Of a DNA stretch of 22,282 bases, positions 15,622 to 22,282 are shown piece after piece (position 1 is the first letter of the stretch; every line of letters begins with the position of its first letter). A program made the translations under genes and the position numbers. The notes below the pieces were generated by a model. That model was not told the origin of the DNA. It saw only the letters and a list, made by a program, of their open reading frames with translations, and made no database searches. The stretch spans positions 1-22,282 of the forward strand of contig CALBKL010000412.1 of NCBI GenBank assembly GCA_937895985.1. The letters are read 5' to 3'. Source of the stretch: an uncultured Solobacterium sp. (GTDB lineage Bacteria > Bacillota_I > Bacilli_A > Erysipelotrichales > Erysipelotrichaceae).

Positions 15622-16554
15622 CTATAGTTTTTCTTTTACGATATATACTGGACGATTCTTCACTTCCATATATGTCTTCGCTAGATATTGGCCAATCACC
15701 CCAATGGATAATAGTTGTAGTCCAGATGCCAGTAAGATAATACATACCAGTGATGGCCAACCAGCAGTAGGGTCACCAAACATTAACTTACGAATCACAA
15801 CAAAGATAATCATCAAAAATGAAAGGACACAAAACAGCACTCCCACAAAAGAAGACATGGATAATAGTGCTGTAGAATATGCGGTTAGACCGTCAAATGC
15901 GTATTTCCATAACTGCCAAAATGACCACTTGGTTTGACCGTATTTACGCTGTACATTTTCATATTCAACCCACTTTGTGTTAAAACCAACCCAACTAAAG
16001 ATTCCTTTTGAGAAGCGATTCTTTTCTGTAACGGAAAGAACAGCTTCCACCACACGTGTATTCATAACACGATAGTCTCTTGCGCCATCCATGACTTTTG
16101 TCTGTGAGAAACAATTTAAGATTTTATAGAATAATTTCGCAAACCAGGAACGGATGCGAGGTTCCCCCTGGCGTGCAGTACGTCTAGCAACAACTTGATC
16201 TGCACCTGCAAAAATCTCATCAATCATCTGCGGTAGTAATGATGGTGGATCTTGTAAGTCGACATCCATAATCGCAACTAAGTTTCCTGAGGCATGTTGT
16301 AGACCTGCATAGATTGCGGCTTCCTTACCAAAGTTACGAGAAAATGAGAGGAGCTTTACACGCTTATCCTTTTGGTGTAAGTTCTTGATTTCTGTAACAG
16401 TTCCATCTGTTGAACCATCATCCACAAAAATCAATTGATACATGATTGCATGTTTCAAAAAGTAAGCATCATTCTTACAGAATTCTTCATAGAAATATCT
16501 GATATTTTCTTCTTCGTTATAACATGGAATAATTACAGTTAATAATTTCGGCAT
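15622..16554 (-). CDS. Family 2 glycosyltransferase, DPM1/GtrB-like, membrane-bound
   Basis: The protein probably transfers a sugar from a nucleotide donor to a polyprenyl-phosphate or other lipid carrier. The GT-A domain is clear: TVIIPCYNEEENI (6-18), VDDGSTDGT, SRNFGKEAA and DVDLQDPP, which carries the metal-binding acidic residues. Two C-terminal membrane segments follow (about 235-257 and 272-292), ending in GQYLAKTYMEVKNRP, the signature tail of the GtrB/YkoT group. 310 residues is the usual length. GAGGGAAG precedes the ATG. It is the first gene of a four-gene cluster with a GNAT protein, cardiolipin synthase and a patatin, which suggests envelope glycolipid work, though no flippase or GtrA partner is adjacent. 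Confidence 0.93.
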   Translation of the reverse strand: MPKLLTVIIPCYNEEENIRYFYEEFCKNDAYFLKHAIMYQLIFVDDGSTDGTVTEIKNLHQKDKRVKLLSFSRNFGKEAAIYAGLQHASGNLVAIMDVDLQDPPSLLPQMIDEIFAGADQVVARRTARQGEPRIRSWFAKLFYKILNCFSQTKVMDGARDYRVMNTRVVEAVLSVTEKNRFSKGIFSWVGFNTKWVEYENVQRKYGQTKWSFWQLWKYAFDGLTAYSTALLSMSSFVGVLFCVLSFLMIIFVVIRKLMFGDPTAGWPSLVCIILLASGLQLLSIGVIGQYLAKTYMEVKNRPVYIVKEKL

Positions 16555-16578
16555 AATACTTCCCTCATCTTTGCACTT

Positions 16579-16612
16579 AAAATAGCATAATCATCGCTAC
16601 ACTTCAATGTAG
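16579..16612 (-). promoter_or_regulatory. Predicted promoter of the glycosyltransferase-GNAT-cls-patatin cluster
   Basis: On the minus strand TTGAAG (16607-16602) and TATTTT (16584-16579) are 17 bp apart with an extended TGC before the -10. An inverted repeat CTACA/TGTAG (16597-16601 with 16608-16612) brackets the -35. Each box matches the consensus at four of six positions. Confidence 0.5.
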
Positions 16613-16628
16613 GATGTCACTTCAAAAG

Positions 16629-16658
16629 GAAAAAGGTTTAACCAAATGGTCAAACCTT
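16629..16658 (-). terminator. Intrinsic terminator after the thioredoxin-like lipoprotein
   Basis: An 11-bp stem (16633-16643 with 16648-16658, one G-T wobble) and a 4-nt loop are followed on the minus strand by TTTTTCC. It lies 7 nt past the stop codon at 16666 and separates this gene from the envelope cluster. Confidence 0.9.
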
Positions 16659-16665
16659 CGATTCA

Positions 16666-17265
16666 TTAGTCAGCGACTGATTTTGCAATATTGCGATAGA
16701 TATCCTGTAATTCCTGCTTTTGTGCATCGGATAACTGCTTATTTGGATCATCCTTTGATAATTCAAAACTATCTAAGAGTGATACATGGTAGTCAGTTAA
16801 CTTACCATTCTTAACACCAATTACCGCAGGTACATAGAAGCCTTTTTCACCAGAAGAATTTACCTTTAATACAGGATCAATATATTCTAATAACTTTTTA
16901 TAGTCTTCTTTTTCAACCTTTGCGGATGCGTCAACGTAATAAATAGTTAGATTTAATTCCTTTGCAACTTCATTTAACTCAGGAACCGCACGATTACACC
17001 AAGCACATTCTGTGTATCCATAATAGAGAATGCCAGTTCCACCCTCTTCAAACATACGTAAAGATTCCTTAAGTGAAATTAACTGGAAGTCAGCAACATC
17101 ATTACGAATCCACTTGTAACCCTTCATGTCTGCTTTTGTAGATGTCAAGGAGACTTTATTTGTAATCGTTAGTGCGTCGGAAGATGTATTCTTCTTACTA
17201 TCAGTTTTATTGAAACAGCCTGCTAGTAATACGACCGCTAATAAGCATGTTAAGATTTTTTTCAT
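16666..17265 (-). CDS. Thioredoxin-fold lipoprotein
   Basis: The N-terminus MKKILTCLLAVVLLAGC is a lipoprotein signal peptide with lipobox LAGC, so C17 should be lipidated and the protein anchored outside the membrane. A Ser/Thr/Asn/Lys-rich linker follows, then a thioredoxin-like domain with YGYTECAWCNRAVPEL, whose C87-x-x-C90 is the redox pair. The 199-residue product resembles extracytoplasmic thioredoxin-like proteins of the bacteriocin-accessory type and may reduce or isomerise disulfides or pass on electrons. The cis-Pro region is plausibly YVPAVIG. AGAGG precedes the ATG. It follows fruK by 46 nt and may be expressed with it or from its own promoter. Confidence 0.88.
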   Translation of the reverse strand: MKKILTCLLAVVLLAGCFNKTDSKKNTSSDALTITNKVSLTSTKADMKGYKWIRNDVADFQLISLKESLRMFEEGGTGILYYGYTECAWCNRAVPELNEVAKELNLTIYYVDASAKVEKEDYKKLLEYIDPVLKVNSSGEKGFYVPAVIGVKNGKLTDYHVSLLDSFELSKDDPNKQLSDAQKQELQDIYRNIAKSVAD

Positions 17266-17290
17266 TTGATACCTCTTTTCTTTGCGTTTT

Positions 17291-17299
17291 AGTATAGCA
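17291..17299 (-). promoter_or_regulatory. Possible extended -10 upstream of the thioredoxin-like gene
   Basis: On the minus strand TGCTATACT lies 26 nt before the start codon, an extended -10 with a five-of-six match. No good -35 is placed at 16-18 bp, so this is a weak call within the 46-nt gap after fruK. Confidence 0.35.
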
Positions 17300-17311
17300 T
17301 AATCTAAAAAC

Positions 17312-18232
17312 TCAATCTATTTTTCGAACTTCAACGGAATTAGAGAAAGACTCAATCTTTTCACGTGTAGCCAAACCTTTAGAATACGCTGTGGCAGATC
17401 CACAGGATGCGCCAAATTGGAAGCTATCTACGATATTTCTAGAGCGGTTATATTCCATTAAGAATCCTGCAACGAGAGAATCTCCAGTTCCTACTGTATT
17501 GACGATTGTTGTTGGGTCTAATACTTCACACTGGAACGTTCCTTCCTTTGATGCTAGAACCGCATTACCACTGATATCTAGTATCATTACGTTTTCAACC
17601 CCTTGAGCATGTAAGTCTTTTGCGGCACGTACCATATCTTCTGTTGTTTCAACAGGATAGGATACAAGGTCTTTTACTTCTTCCTTTGTTGTCTTCAATA
17701 AGAAAATGCCTGTTGATAACATACTCTTTACAAGCTCTGCATCTGTATCCAATACAACCTTGACGCCATCTGCCTGTAACTTCTTTAAGATGGATACCAT
17801 CTGTTCAACAGTATACGATGGTGTATTTCCAGCCAATACTAGTACATCGTTTTCATACAAAGTATTTAGTTTTCCTGCTAGATTATCTAAATCTTTATCT
17901 TGAATATATGGACCACATGCATTCATGTTTGTATCGGTTGTAGAATTACACTTTACATTGATACGTGTATTGCCATCGATATAGGAGAAGTTAGGACGAA
18001 TGTCCTGATACTTCGTTAATAAGCGAATATAAAAATCTTTAGTAAAGCCACCTAGGAAGCCAAATGCACGGGATGGCACTCCTAAGTTACTTAACACGAT
18101 AGAAATATTGATTCCCTTGCCACCTGCTTCATAATATTCCAAATCAGAGCGATTTGTTTTCCCTGCTTCAATTGGATCAGTAAACTCCATGTAATAATCT
18201 AATGATGGATTAATTGTACATGTACAAATCAT
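17312..18232 (-). CDS. fruK: PfkB-family kinase, probable 1-phosphofructokinase
   Basis: The enzyme phosphorylates a sugar phosphate, most likely fructose-1-phosphate to fructose-1,6-bisphosphate. The 306 residues open with MICTCTINPSLDYYMEF and GGKGINIS (38-45), both typical of the FruK/LacC branch. They end with the anion-hole motif NTVGTGDSLVAGF, in which the Asp is the catalytic base. Differences from textbook FruK: LLKTTKEEV replaces the usual KPN-x-E-E, and the MILDISGNAVL segment is divergent, so tagatose-6-phosphate or another substrate is possible. No fructose PTS or FruR regulator is adjacent. It starts 1 nt after the pepT stop, with AGAGG inside pepT. Confidence 0.88.
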   Translation of the reverse strand: MICTCTINPSLDYYMEFTDPIEAGKTNRSDLEYYEAGGKGINISIVLSNLGVPSRAFGFLGGFTKDFYIRLLTKYQDIRPNFSYIDGNTRINVKCNSTTDTNMNACGPYIQDKDLDNLAGKLNTLYENDVLVLAGNTPSYTVEQMVSILKKLQADGVKVVLDTDAELVKSMLSTGIFLLKTTKEEVKDLVSYPVETTEDMVRAAKDLHAQGVENVMILDISGNAVLASKEGTFQCEVLDPTTIVNTVGTGDSLVAGFLMEYNRSRNIVDSFQFGASCGSATAYSKGLATREKIESFSNSVEVRKID

Positions 18233-18233
18233 A

Positions 18234-19454
18234 TTATACCTCTGCTACATTCTGAATAATCTTCAAGATAACTTGTATGGATAGTTCTAACTCATCAATC
18301 ACACAGTATTCAAAGCGACCGTGGAAGTTTCCACCACCACAGCCAATGTTTGGACACGGCAGTCCCATAAAGGAAAGCTGTGCACCATCCGTACCACCAC
18401 GGATTGGTTCTTGTAGAATATGAATTCCTAACTCTTCCATGGACTTCTTCGCAACGATAACTGCAGTTGGATCTTTATCCAACACTTCCTTCATATTGCG
18501 ATAGCTATCCTTGATTTCAATCGTTACAGTACCTTCACCATACTTCGTATTGATGAATTCAGCAGCCTTTAACATCAACTCTTTCTTCGCTGTTAACTTT
18601 TGATAATCATGATCACGAATAATGTATTCTAACTGTGCATTTTCTACATCACCCTTCATATCATGAAGGTGGATAAAACCTTCCCATAACTCTGTATGTT
18701 CAGGTACTGCATGTGCAGGCATCATTGCTTGGTATTCACATGCAAGCTTTGCCGCATTGATCATACGATTCTTTGCGGAACCCGGGTGAATAGAACGTCC
18801 CTTGAAATGTAATACTGCAGATGCCGCATTAAATGTTTCATCCGATAATTCACGTACTGTTCCACCATCCATCGTATATGCAAACTTGGCACCAAACTTC
18901 TTTACATCAAAGAAGCGTGGACCATTTCCAATTTCTTCATCTGGTGTAAATCCAATCGCAATCTCACCATGCTTTACTTCTGGGTGTTCATGCAAGTATA
19001 CAAGAGCTTCCATAATGGATGTAATACCAGCCTTATCATCTGCACCAAGCAATGTAGTACCATCTGTTACCATTAAACGCTTACCCTTGAATTCCTTCAT
19101 CCATGGGAAACGTTCCATCGATAATGTTACCTCTGGATTTAAGACAATATCCTGACCATCAAAGTTTTCAATGATACGTGGACTCACATTAGTGCCACTA
19201 AAATCAGGGGCTGTATCCATATGTGCAATAAAGCCTACTGTATCAACCACTTTATCTATATTTGATGGTAACTTTGCGTATACATAACAATGTTCATCTA
19301 CCGATACATCTTGTAAACCTAATTCTTTTAATTCCTCAACGAGTAGATTTGCTAAATCGAATTGTTTCTTTGAGGAAGGTGTTTCTTGTTCATTTGCAGG
19401 ATCTGATTGTGTATCAATCTTGCAATAACGTATTAATCTTTCTGCTGCGCTCAT
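18234..19454 (-). CDS. pepT: Peptidase T (tripeptide aminopeptidase, M20B)
   Basis: PepT releases the N-terminal residue from tripeptides in the cytoplasm using two zinc ions. The frame runs to 19505, but AAGGAG lies 7 nt before the ATG at 19454. From that start the metal and catalytic residues fall at the positions known for E. coli PepT: H78 and D80 (AHMD), D140 (LGADD), E173/E174 (PDEEIG), D196 (MDGG) and H378 (NFHGR, one off from 379). The product is 406 residues, the normal length. The gene begins 4 nt after the DJ-1 gene stop and is followed at once by fruK. Confidence 0.97.
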   Translation of the reverse strand: MSAAERLIRYCKIDTQSDPANEQETPSSKKQFDLANLLVEELKELGLQDVSVDEHCYVYAKLPSNIDKVVDTVGFIAHMDTAPDFSGTNVSPRIIENFDGQDIVLNPEVTLSMERFPWMKEFKGKRLMVTDGTTLLGADDKAGITSIMEALVYLHEHPEVKHGEIAIGFTPDEEIGNGPRFFDVKKFGAKFAYTMDGGTVRELSDETFNAASAVLHFKGRSIHPGSAKNRMINAAKLACEYQAMMPAHAVPEHTELWEGFIHLHDMKGDVENAQLEYIIRDHDYQKLTAKKELMLKAAEFINTKYGEGTVTIEIKDSYRNMKEVLDKDPTAVIVAKKSMEELGIHILQEPIRGGTDGAQLSFMGLPCPNIGCGGGNFHGRFEYCVIDELELSIQVILKIIQNVAEV

Positions 19455-19458
19455 GTTC

Positions 19459-20028
19459 TTACTCCTTTTCTGATTGTAAGAATGAGTGTTCATACTGGAT
19501 CCCATTCTTTACATTTTCTAATGTTTGTTTATCACATAGTGTTTCAATGATTTTTAATGCAAAATCAATCGTCGCACCCATACCACGACCTGTAATCAAA
19601 TTGCCATCTTTCACAGCCAATACCTGTTGGTATTCACCGTTAAAGCTTGGTTCATCAAAAGTTGGATAACAAGTATACTTTCTATCTTTTAATAAACCAC
19701 GATGGCCTAAAATTGATGGTGCTGCACAGATTGCACAGGATAACTTTCCAGCTTTAAAGTGTGCTTCATATAAATCAACGAGTTTCTGATTGTTTTCAAG
19801 ATTTTGTGTACCTAATTTTCCACCCGGCAAAATCATAACATCATATTCATTTTGAAACTCGCTAAACAGTTTATCAGCCTGAATCTTCACTTGATGAGAT
19901 GTTGTAACTGTCAGTGTCTCATTCATCGAAATCATATCAATCATCAAACCTGCACGACGTAATAAATCAACTGTTATCAGTCCTTCACAGGTCTCAAATC
20001 CATCTGCCATAAAAATTGCACATTTCAT
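19459..20028 (-). CDS. DJ-1/PfpI family protein (YajL-like)
   Basis: This is a cysteine-dependent member of the DJ-1/ThiJ superfamily; relatives have been described as chaperones, glyoxalases or deglycases, and the activity of this one is not decided by sequence. AAAGGAG lies 9 nt before the ATG at 20028 and the protein then begins MKCAIFMADGFETCE, the normal start; the 21 extra codons up to 20091 have no family resemblance. In the 189-residue product the nucleophile is C101 (AICAAPSIL) and the conserved acidic partner is E15. GRGMGATIDFAL near the C-terminus is also typical. It leads the operon with pepT and fruK. Confidence 0.92.
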   Translation of the reverse strand: MKCAIFMADGFETCEGLITVDLLRRAGLMIDMISMNETLTVTTSHQVKIQADKLFSEFQNEYDVMILPGGKLGTQNLENNQKLVDLYEAHFKAGKLSCAICAAPSILGHRGLLKDRKYTCYPTFDEPSFNGEYQQVLAVKDGNLITGRGMGATIDFALKIIETLCDKQTLENVKNGIQYEHSFLQSEKE

Positions 20029-20069
20029 TTCAATATCTCCTTTCGATTCGTTGTTTCTTTTTAACTTAT

Positions 20070-20102
20070 GATAAATATTATACACCTTCAAGGCTTTGCC
20101 TT
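20070..20102 (-). promoter_or_regulatory. Possible promoter of the DJ-1-pepT-fruK operon
   Basis: On the minus strand a perfect TATAAT lies at about 20080-20075, roughly 45 nt before the start codon, but no clear -35 is present. The small inverted repeat AAGGC-TTT-GCCTT (20090-20102) sits in the spacer/-35 region and could bind a regulator. Confidence 0.4.
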
Positions 20103-20139
20103 ATCATTTATACTCTATTTTATATATGTTTGTAGCATA

Positions 20140-20161
20140 GAAAAACCGCAGTATCTGCGGT
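20140..20161 (-). terminator. Intrinsic terminator after the UDG-like gene
   Basis: The 7-bp stem ACCGCAG/CTGCGGT (20145-20151 with 20155-20161) has a 3-nt loop and is followed on the minus strand by five T residues. It starts 3 nt past the stop at 20164. Confidence 0.9.
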
Positions 20162-20163
20162 AT

Positions 20164-20739
20164 TCACTTTAAAATTTGACGAACTCGTTTTTGCAGTTCT
20201 TTCACAGTTTTCTCTTCAAACCAAGGATTTTTACCAAGCCATCGAAAGTTGAGTGGACTTGGATGAACAATTGGAAAATACTTTGGTAGATATTCTTGAT
20301 AGTTTTCTACTGTTTCCGTTAAATTCTTCTTTTTCTCTTTACCAAGATAATAATCGATAGAATACTTTCCAACCAACAACGTCAATTCAATATTTGGCAT
20401 TAACTTTAAAAACTTCTCATGATATTCTTGCGCAATAAACTTGCGTGGTGGTAAATCACCTGTTTTTGCCTTACCAGGATAATAGAAGTCCATTGGTAAG
20501 ATTGCGATATCCTTGCTATAGAATTCTTTATCATCAATTCCCATCCACTTACGTAAGCGAATACCAGATTGATCATCGAAAGGAATTCCTGATCTTTCTA
20601 CATGTGACCCTGGAGCTTGTCCGATAATTAAGATTTTTGCGCTAGCATCTACCTGTAAGATAGGACTATATCCGTTCTTTGTATATTCTTTATTCCGTGG
20701 ATCTTTTTTCAACTCTTCTAATAATTCTTCTATTTTCAT
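20164..20739 (-). CDS. Uracil-DNA glycosylase superfamily protein
   Basis: The 191-residue product has the two signature regions of the superfamily. These are IIGQAPGSH (38-46) followed by GIPFDDQSG, and the C-terminal HPSPLNFRW. It lacks the cysteine pattern of the iron-sulfur family 4/5 enzymes, so it belongs to the small non-Fe-S group typified by the string GDLPPR and the ending KNPWFE. By family it would excise uracil or another damaged base, but biochemical activity for this group is less certain. ATG at 20745 is too close to the AGAGG site (2 nt); the ATG at 20739 has a spacing of 8 nt and is preferred. It starts directly behind the typA terminator. Confidence 0.85.
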   Translation of the reverse strand: MKIEELLEELKKDPRNKEYTKNGYSPILQVDASAKILIIGQAPGSHVERSGIPFDDQSGIRLRKWMGIDDKEFYSKDIAILPMDFYYPGKAKTGDLPPRKFIAQEYHEKFLKLMPNIELTLLVGKYSIDYYLGKEKKKNLTETVENYQEYLPKYFPIVHPSPLNFRWLGKNPWFEEKTVKELQKRVRQILK

Positions 20740-20757
20740 CTTCATGACCTCTGAAAG

Positions 20758-20788
20758 AAAAAATCCCGCTATCTTTCGATAACAGGAT
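20758..20788 (-). terminator. Intrinsic terminator after typA
   Basis: An 11-bp stem (20763-20773 with 20778-20788, two G-T wobbles) is closed by a GAAA loop on the minus strand and followed by TTTTTTC. It lies 7 nt past the typA stop. Its T-run ends about 18 nt before the UDG-like start codon. Confidence 0.9.
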
Positions 20789-20795
20789 ATATCAA

Positions 20796-22282
20796 TTACA
20801 TTTCAGATTCAATCTTTCCGATTTCACGAGCGTGTCTTCTACGATCGATTTCGGTTAAATACTTCTTACGAATGCGAATATCTTCTGGTGTAATTTCTAC
20901 AAGTTCATCATCGTTGATAAACTCAATCGCAGCTTCTAATGACATGATACGTGGTGGAACAAGCTTCATGGCTTCATCATTACCAGTAGAACGAACCGCA
21001 GTCATCTTCTTATTCTTGATCGGGTTAACACCCATATCCATATTCTTAGCGGATACACCAATAATCATACCTTCATATACAGGTGTTTGTGCACCGATGA
21101 ATAACTGCCCACGTTCCTGAATATTCCAAAGAGCGTATGTCATAGCACTGCCTGTTTCCGTAGAAATGAGAGCACCATTTTCACGCTGTGGAATTTCACC
21201 CTTAAATGGTTCATAACCATCTAAACGCTGTACCATAGTACCTTCACCATGTGTCATATTGATGAAGTCGGATCTAAATCCGATCAATCCACGTGTAGGA
21301 CACTTATAAGTAATGCGTGTGTATGTACCAATTTCTTCCATGTCAGAAAGGATACCCTTACGTACATTGAGGGCAGAAATAACAGAACCAGAATATTCTG
21401 TAGGAACATCAATTACAACTTCTTCGATAGGTTCACATGTAACACCATCAATCTTCTTCATAATAACTTCAGGACGTGATACTGCAATTTCAAAACCTTC
21501 ACGACGCATCTGCTCTAATAAGATTGTTAAGTGTAATTCACCACGACCAGATACCTTGAATGTATCTGTAGAATCTGTATCTTCAACCTTTAAACCAACA
21601 TTTACTTCAAGTTCTTTATCTAAGCGTTCACGAATATTACGTGAAGTGACAAACTTACCAACCTGTCCAGCAAATGGAGAATCATTAACCATGAAGTTCA
21701 TGGATAGTGTTGGCTCTTCAATCTTTAACATTGGCATTGGATCTGGAGCACCTTGAGGGCAGATTGTATCACCGATATTAATGTCAGGGATACCAGAAAT
21801 CATACAAATTTCACCACACTGGATTTCATCAACTGGAACACGACTTAATCCCTTGTAGATAAAGACCTGATTTGTCTTGCCTTGGTGTGCACTACCATCC
21901 GCATTACATACTGTATACGATGTCGCAGCCTTTAATGTACCTTTATATACACGTCCAATACCTAAACGTCCAATATAATCATCATACGCAAGTGCACTAA
22001 TCTGCATCTGTACTGGCTCTTCAATCAAGTTTGGATAAGCTTGTGTATGATGGATAATTGTTTCAAATAGTGGGACAATATCTTCATTTGTACCATCCTG
22101 CTCATAATTAACAATACCCTCTCTAGCCTTACCAAATAGGATTGGGAAGTCTAACTGATCATCTGTTGCGTTTAGTTCGAGGAATAATTCATAAACTTCA
22201 TCGATAACTTCGTTAGCACGAGCATCTTGCTTATCCATCTTATTAATTAATAAGATAGGACGTAGGCCTGCTTCTAATGACT
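20796..22282 (-). CDS. typA: Ribosome-binding GTPase TypA/BipA, 5' end cut by window edge
   Basis: TypA is an EF-G-like translational GTPase that binds the ribosome and affects 50S assembly and stress or cold growth. The first ATG in view (22238) is internal: upstream codons read SLEAGLRPILLINK and join it without a stop. The NKMD just before the window edge is the G4 guanine-specificity motif. About 495 codons are visible; the P-loop, switch I and DxxG part of the G domain, some 130 residues, are outside the window. Visible regions are the end of the G domain, the beta-barrel domain II (YDDYIGRLGIGRVYKG), the EF-G III/V-like part (SGRGELHLTILLEQMRREG, RGLIGFRSDF) and the TypA-specific C-terminal domain. 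It is followed by a terminator. Confidence 0.97.
   Translation of the reverse strand, partial: SLEAGLRPILLINKMDKQDARANEVIDEVYELFLELNATDDQLDFPILFGKAREGIVNYEQDGTNEDIVPLFETIIHHTQAYPNLIEEPVQMQISALAYDDYIGRLGIGRVYKGTLKAATSYTVCNADGSAHQGKTNQVFIYKGLSRVPVDEIQCGEICMISGIPDINIGDTICPQGAPDPMPMLKIEEPTLSMNFMVNDSPFAGQVGKFVTSRNIRERLDKELEVNVGLKVEDTDSTDTFKVSGRGELHLTILLEQMRREGFEIAVSRPEVIMKKIDGVTCEPIEEVVIDVPTEYSGSVISALNVRKGILSDMEEIGTYTRITYKCPTRGLIGFRSDFINMTHGEGTMVQRLDGYEPFKGEIPQRENGALISTETGSAMTYALWNIQERGQLFIGAQTPVYEGMIIGVSAKNMDMGVNPIKNKKMTAVRSTGNDEAMKLVPPRIMSLEAAIEFINDDELVEITPEDIRIRKKYLTEIDRRRHAREIGKIESEM

Noticed and set aside
18228..18240. TATAAT-like string at the pepT/fruK junction as a promoter
   Set aside because: It is produced by the pepT stop codon next to the fruK ribosome binding site and ATG, and has no fitting -35 element.
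19455..19505. Longer N-terminus of peptidase T overlapping the DJ-1 gene
   Set aside because: The metal ligands fall at canonical PepT positions only with the 19454 start, which also has AAGGAG 7 nt upstream.
19262..19669. 135-codon plus-strand ORF across the pepT/DJ-1 junction
   Set aside because: It runs antisense to two conserved genes and has no start signals or domain.
21313..21756. 147-codon plus-strand ORF inside typA
   Set aside because: It is an antisense shadow of strongly conserved TypA coding sequence. The Ser/Thr-rich composition is what results from reading the opposite strand.

Overview
This 22.3 kb window looks like the chromosome of a low-GC Firmicute. The gatCAB operon (indirect Gln-tRNA synthesis), pcrA next to ligA, a membrane-bound two-HKD cardiolipin synthase, strong AGGAGG-type ribosome binding sites and AT-rich intergenic DNA all point that way. 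Overall gene style suggests an Erysipelotrichia-like or clostridial lineage, but that is an impression and not a demonstrated placement. The region is densely coding: no gene-free stretch reaches 300 bases. I see no rRNA, tRNA, CRISPR array or insertion sequence.

Layout. (1) Positions 1-313: two small minus-strand ORFs, one hydrophobic and cut by the window edge, packed against the 3' end of rlmD. They look like the edge of an integrated element, since the rlmD/rumA 3' end is a known ICE insertion site. (2) 280-9767, minus strand: an information-processing block, pcrA - ligA - gatC - gatA - gatB - an unrecognised single-pass membrane protein - rlmD. A promoter lies between ligA and gatC, and a terminator lies just before rlmD. 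(3) 9967-12723, plus strand: a divergent three-gene operon of a class I SAM methyltransferase, an RluA-type pseudouridine synthase and a membrane-anchored VanY-like protein. The VanY-like protein has lost its zinc-binding histidines. A strong terminator ends the operon. (4) 12741-16554, minus strand: an envelope/lipid cluster of a DPM1/GtrB-like glycosyltransferase, a GNAT acetyltransferase, cardiolipin synthase and a patatin-like phospholipase. (5) 16666-20028, minus strand: a DJ-1/PfpI protein, peptidase T and a 1-phosphofructokinase-like PfkB kinase in a tight operon, then a thioredoxin-fold lipoprotein and a terminator. (6) 20164-22282, minus strand: typA/bipA, cut by the window end, its terminator, and a uracil-DNA-glycosylase-superfamily gene directly behind that terminator.

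Most of the window is ordinary core genome. The best candidates for a second look are the catalytically altered VanY-like protein, the possible mobile-element junction at the 3' end of rlmD, two genes whose start codons sit immediately behind intrinsic terminators, and a cardiolipin synthase whose predicted promoter leaves almost no 5' leader. I did not find a clearly novel multi-gene defence or metabolic system. Several starts were moved inward from the longest ORF on ribosome-binding-site and homology grounds (pcrA, pepT, the DJ-1 gene, rluA, the UDG-like gene and the 1650-2357 gene).
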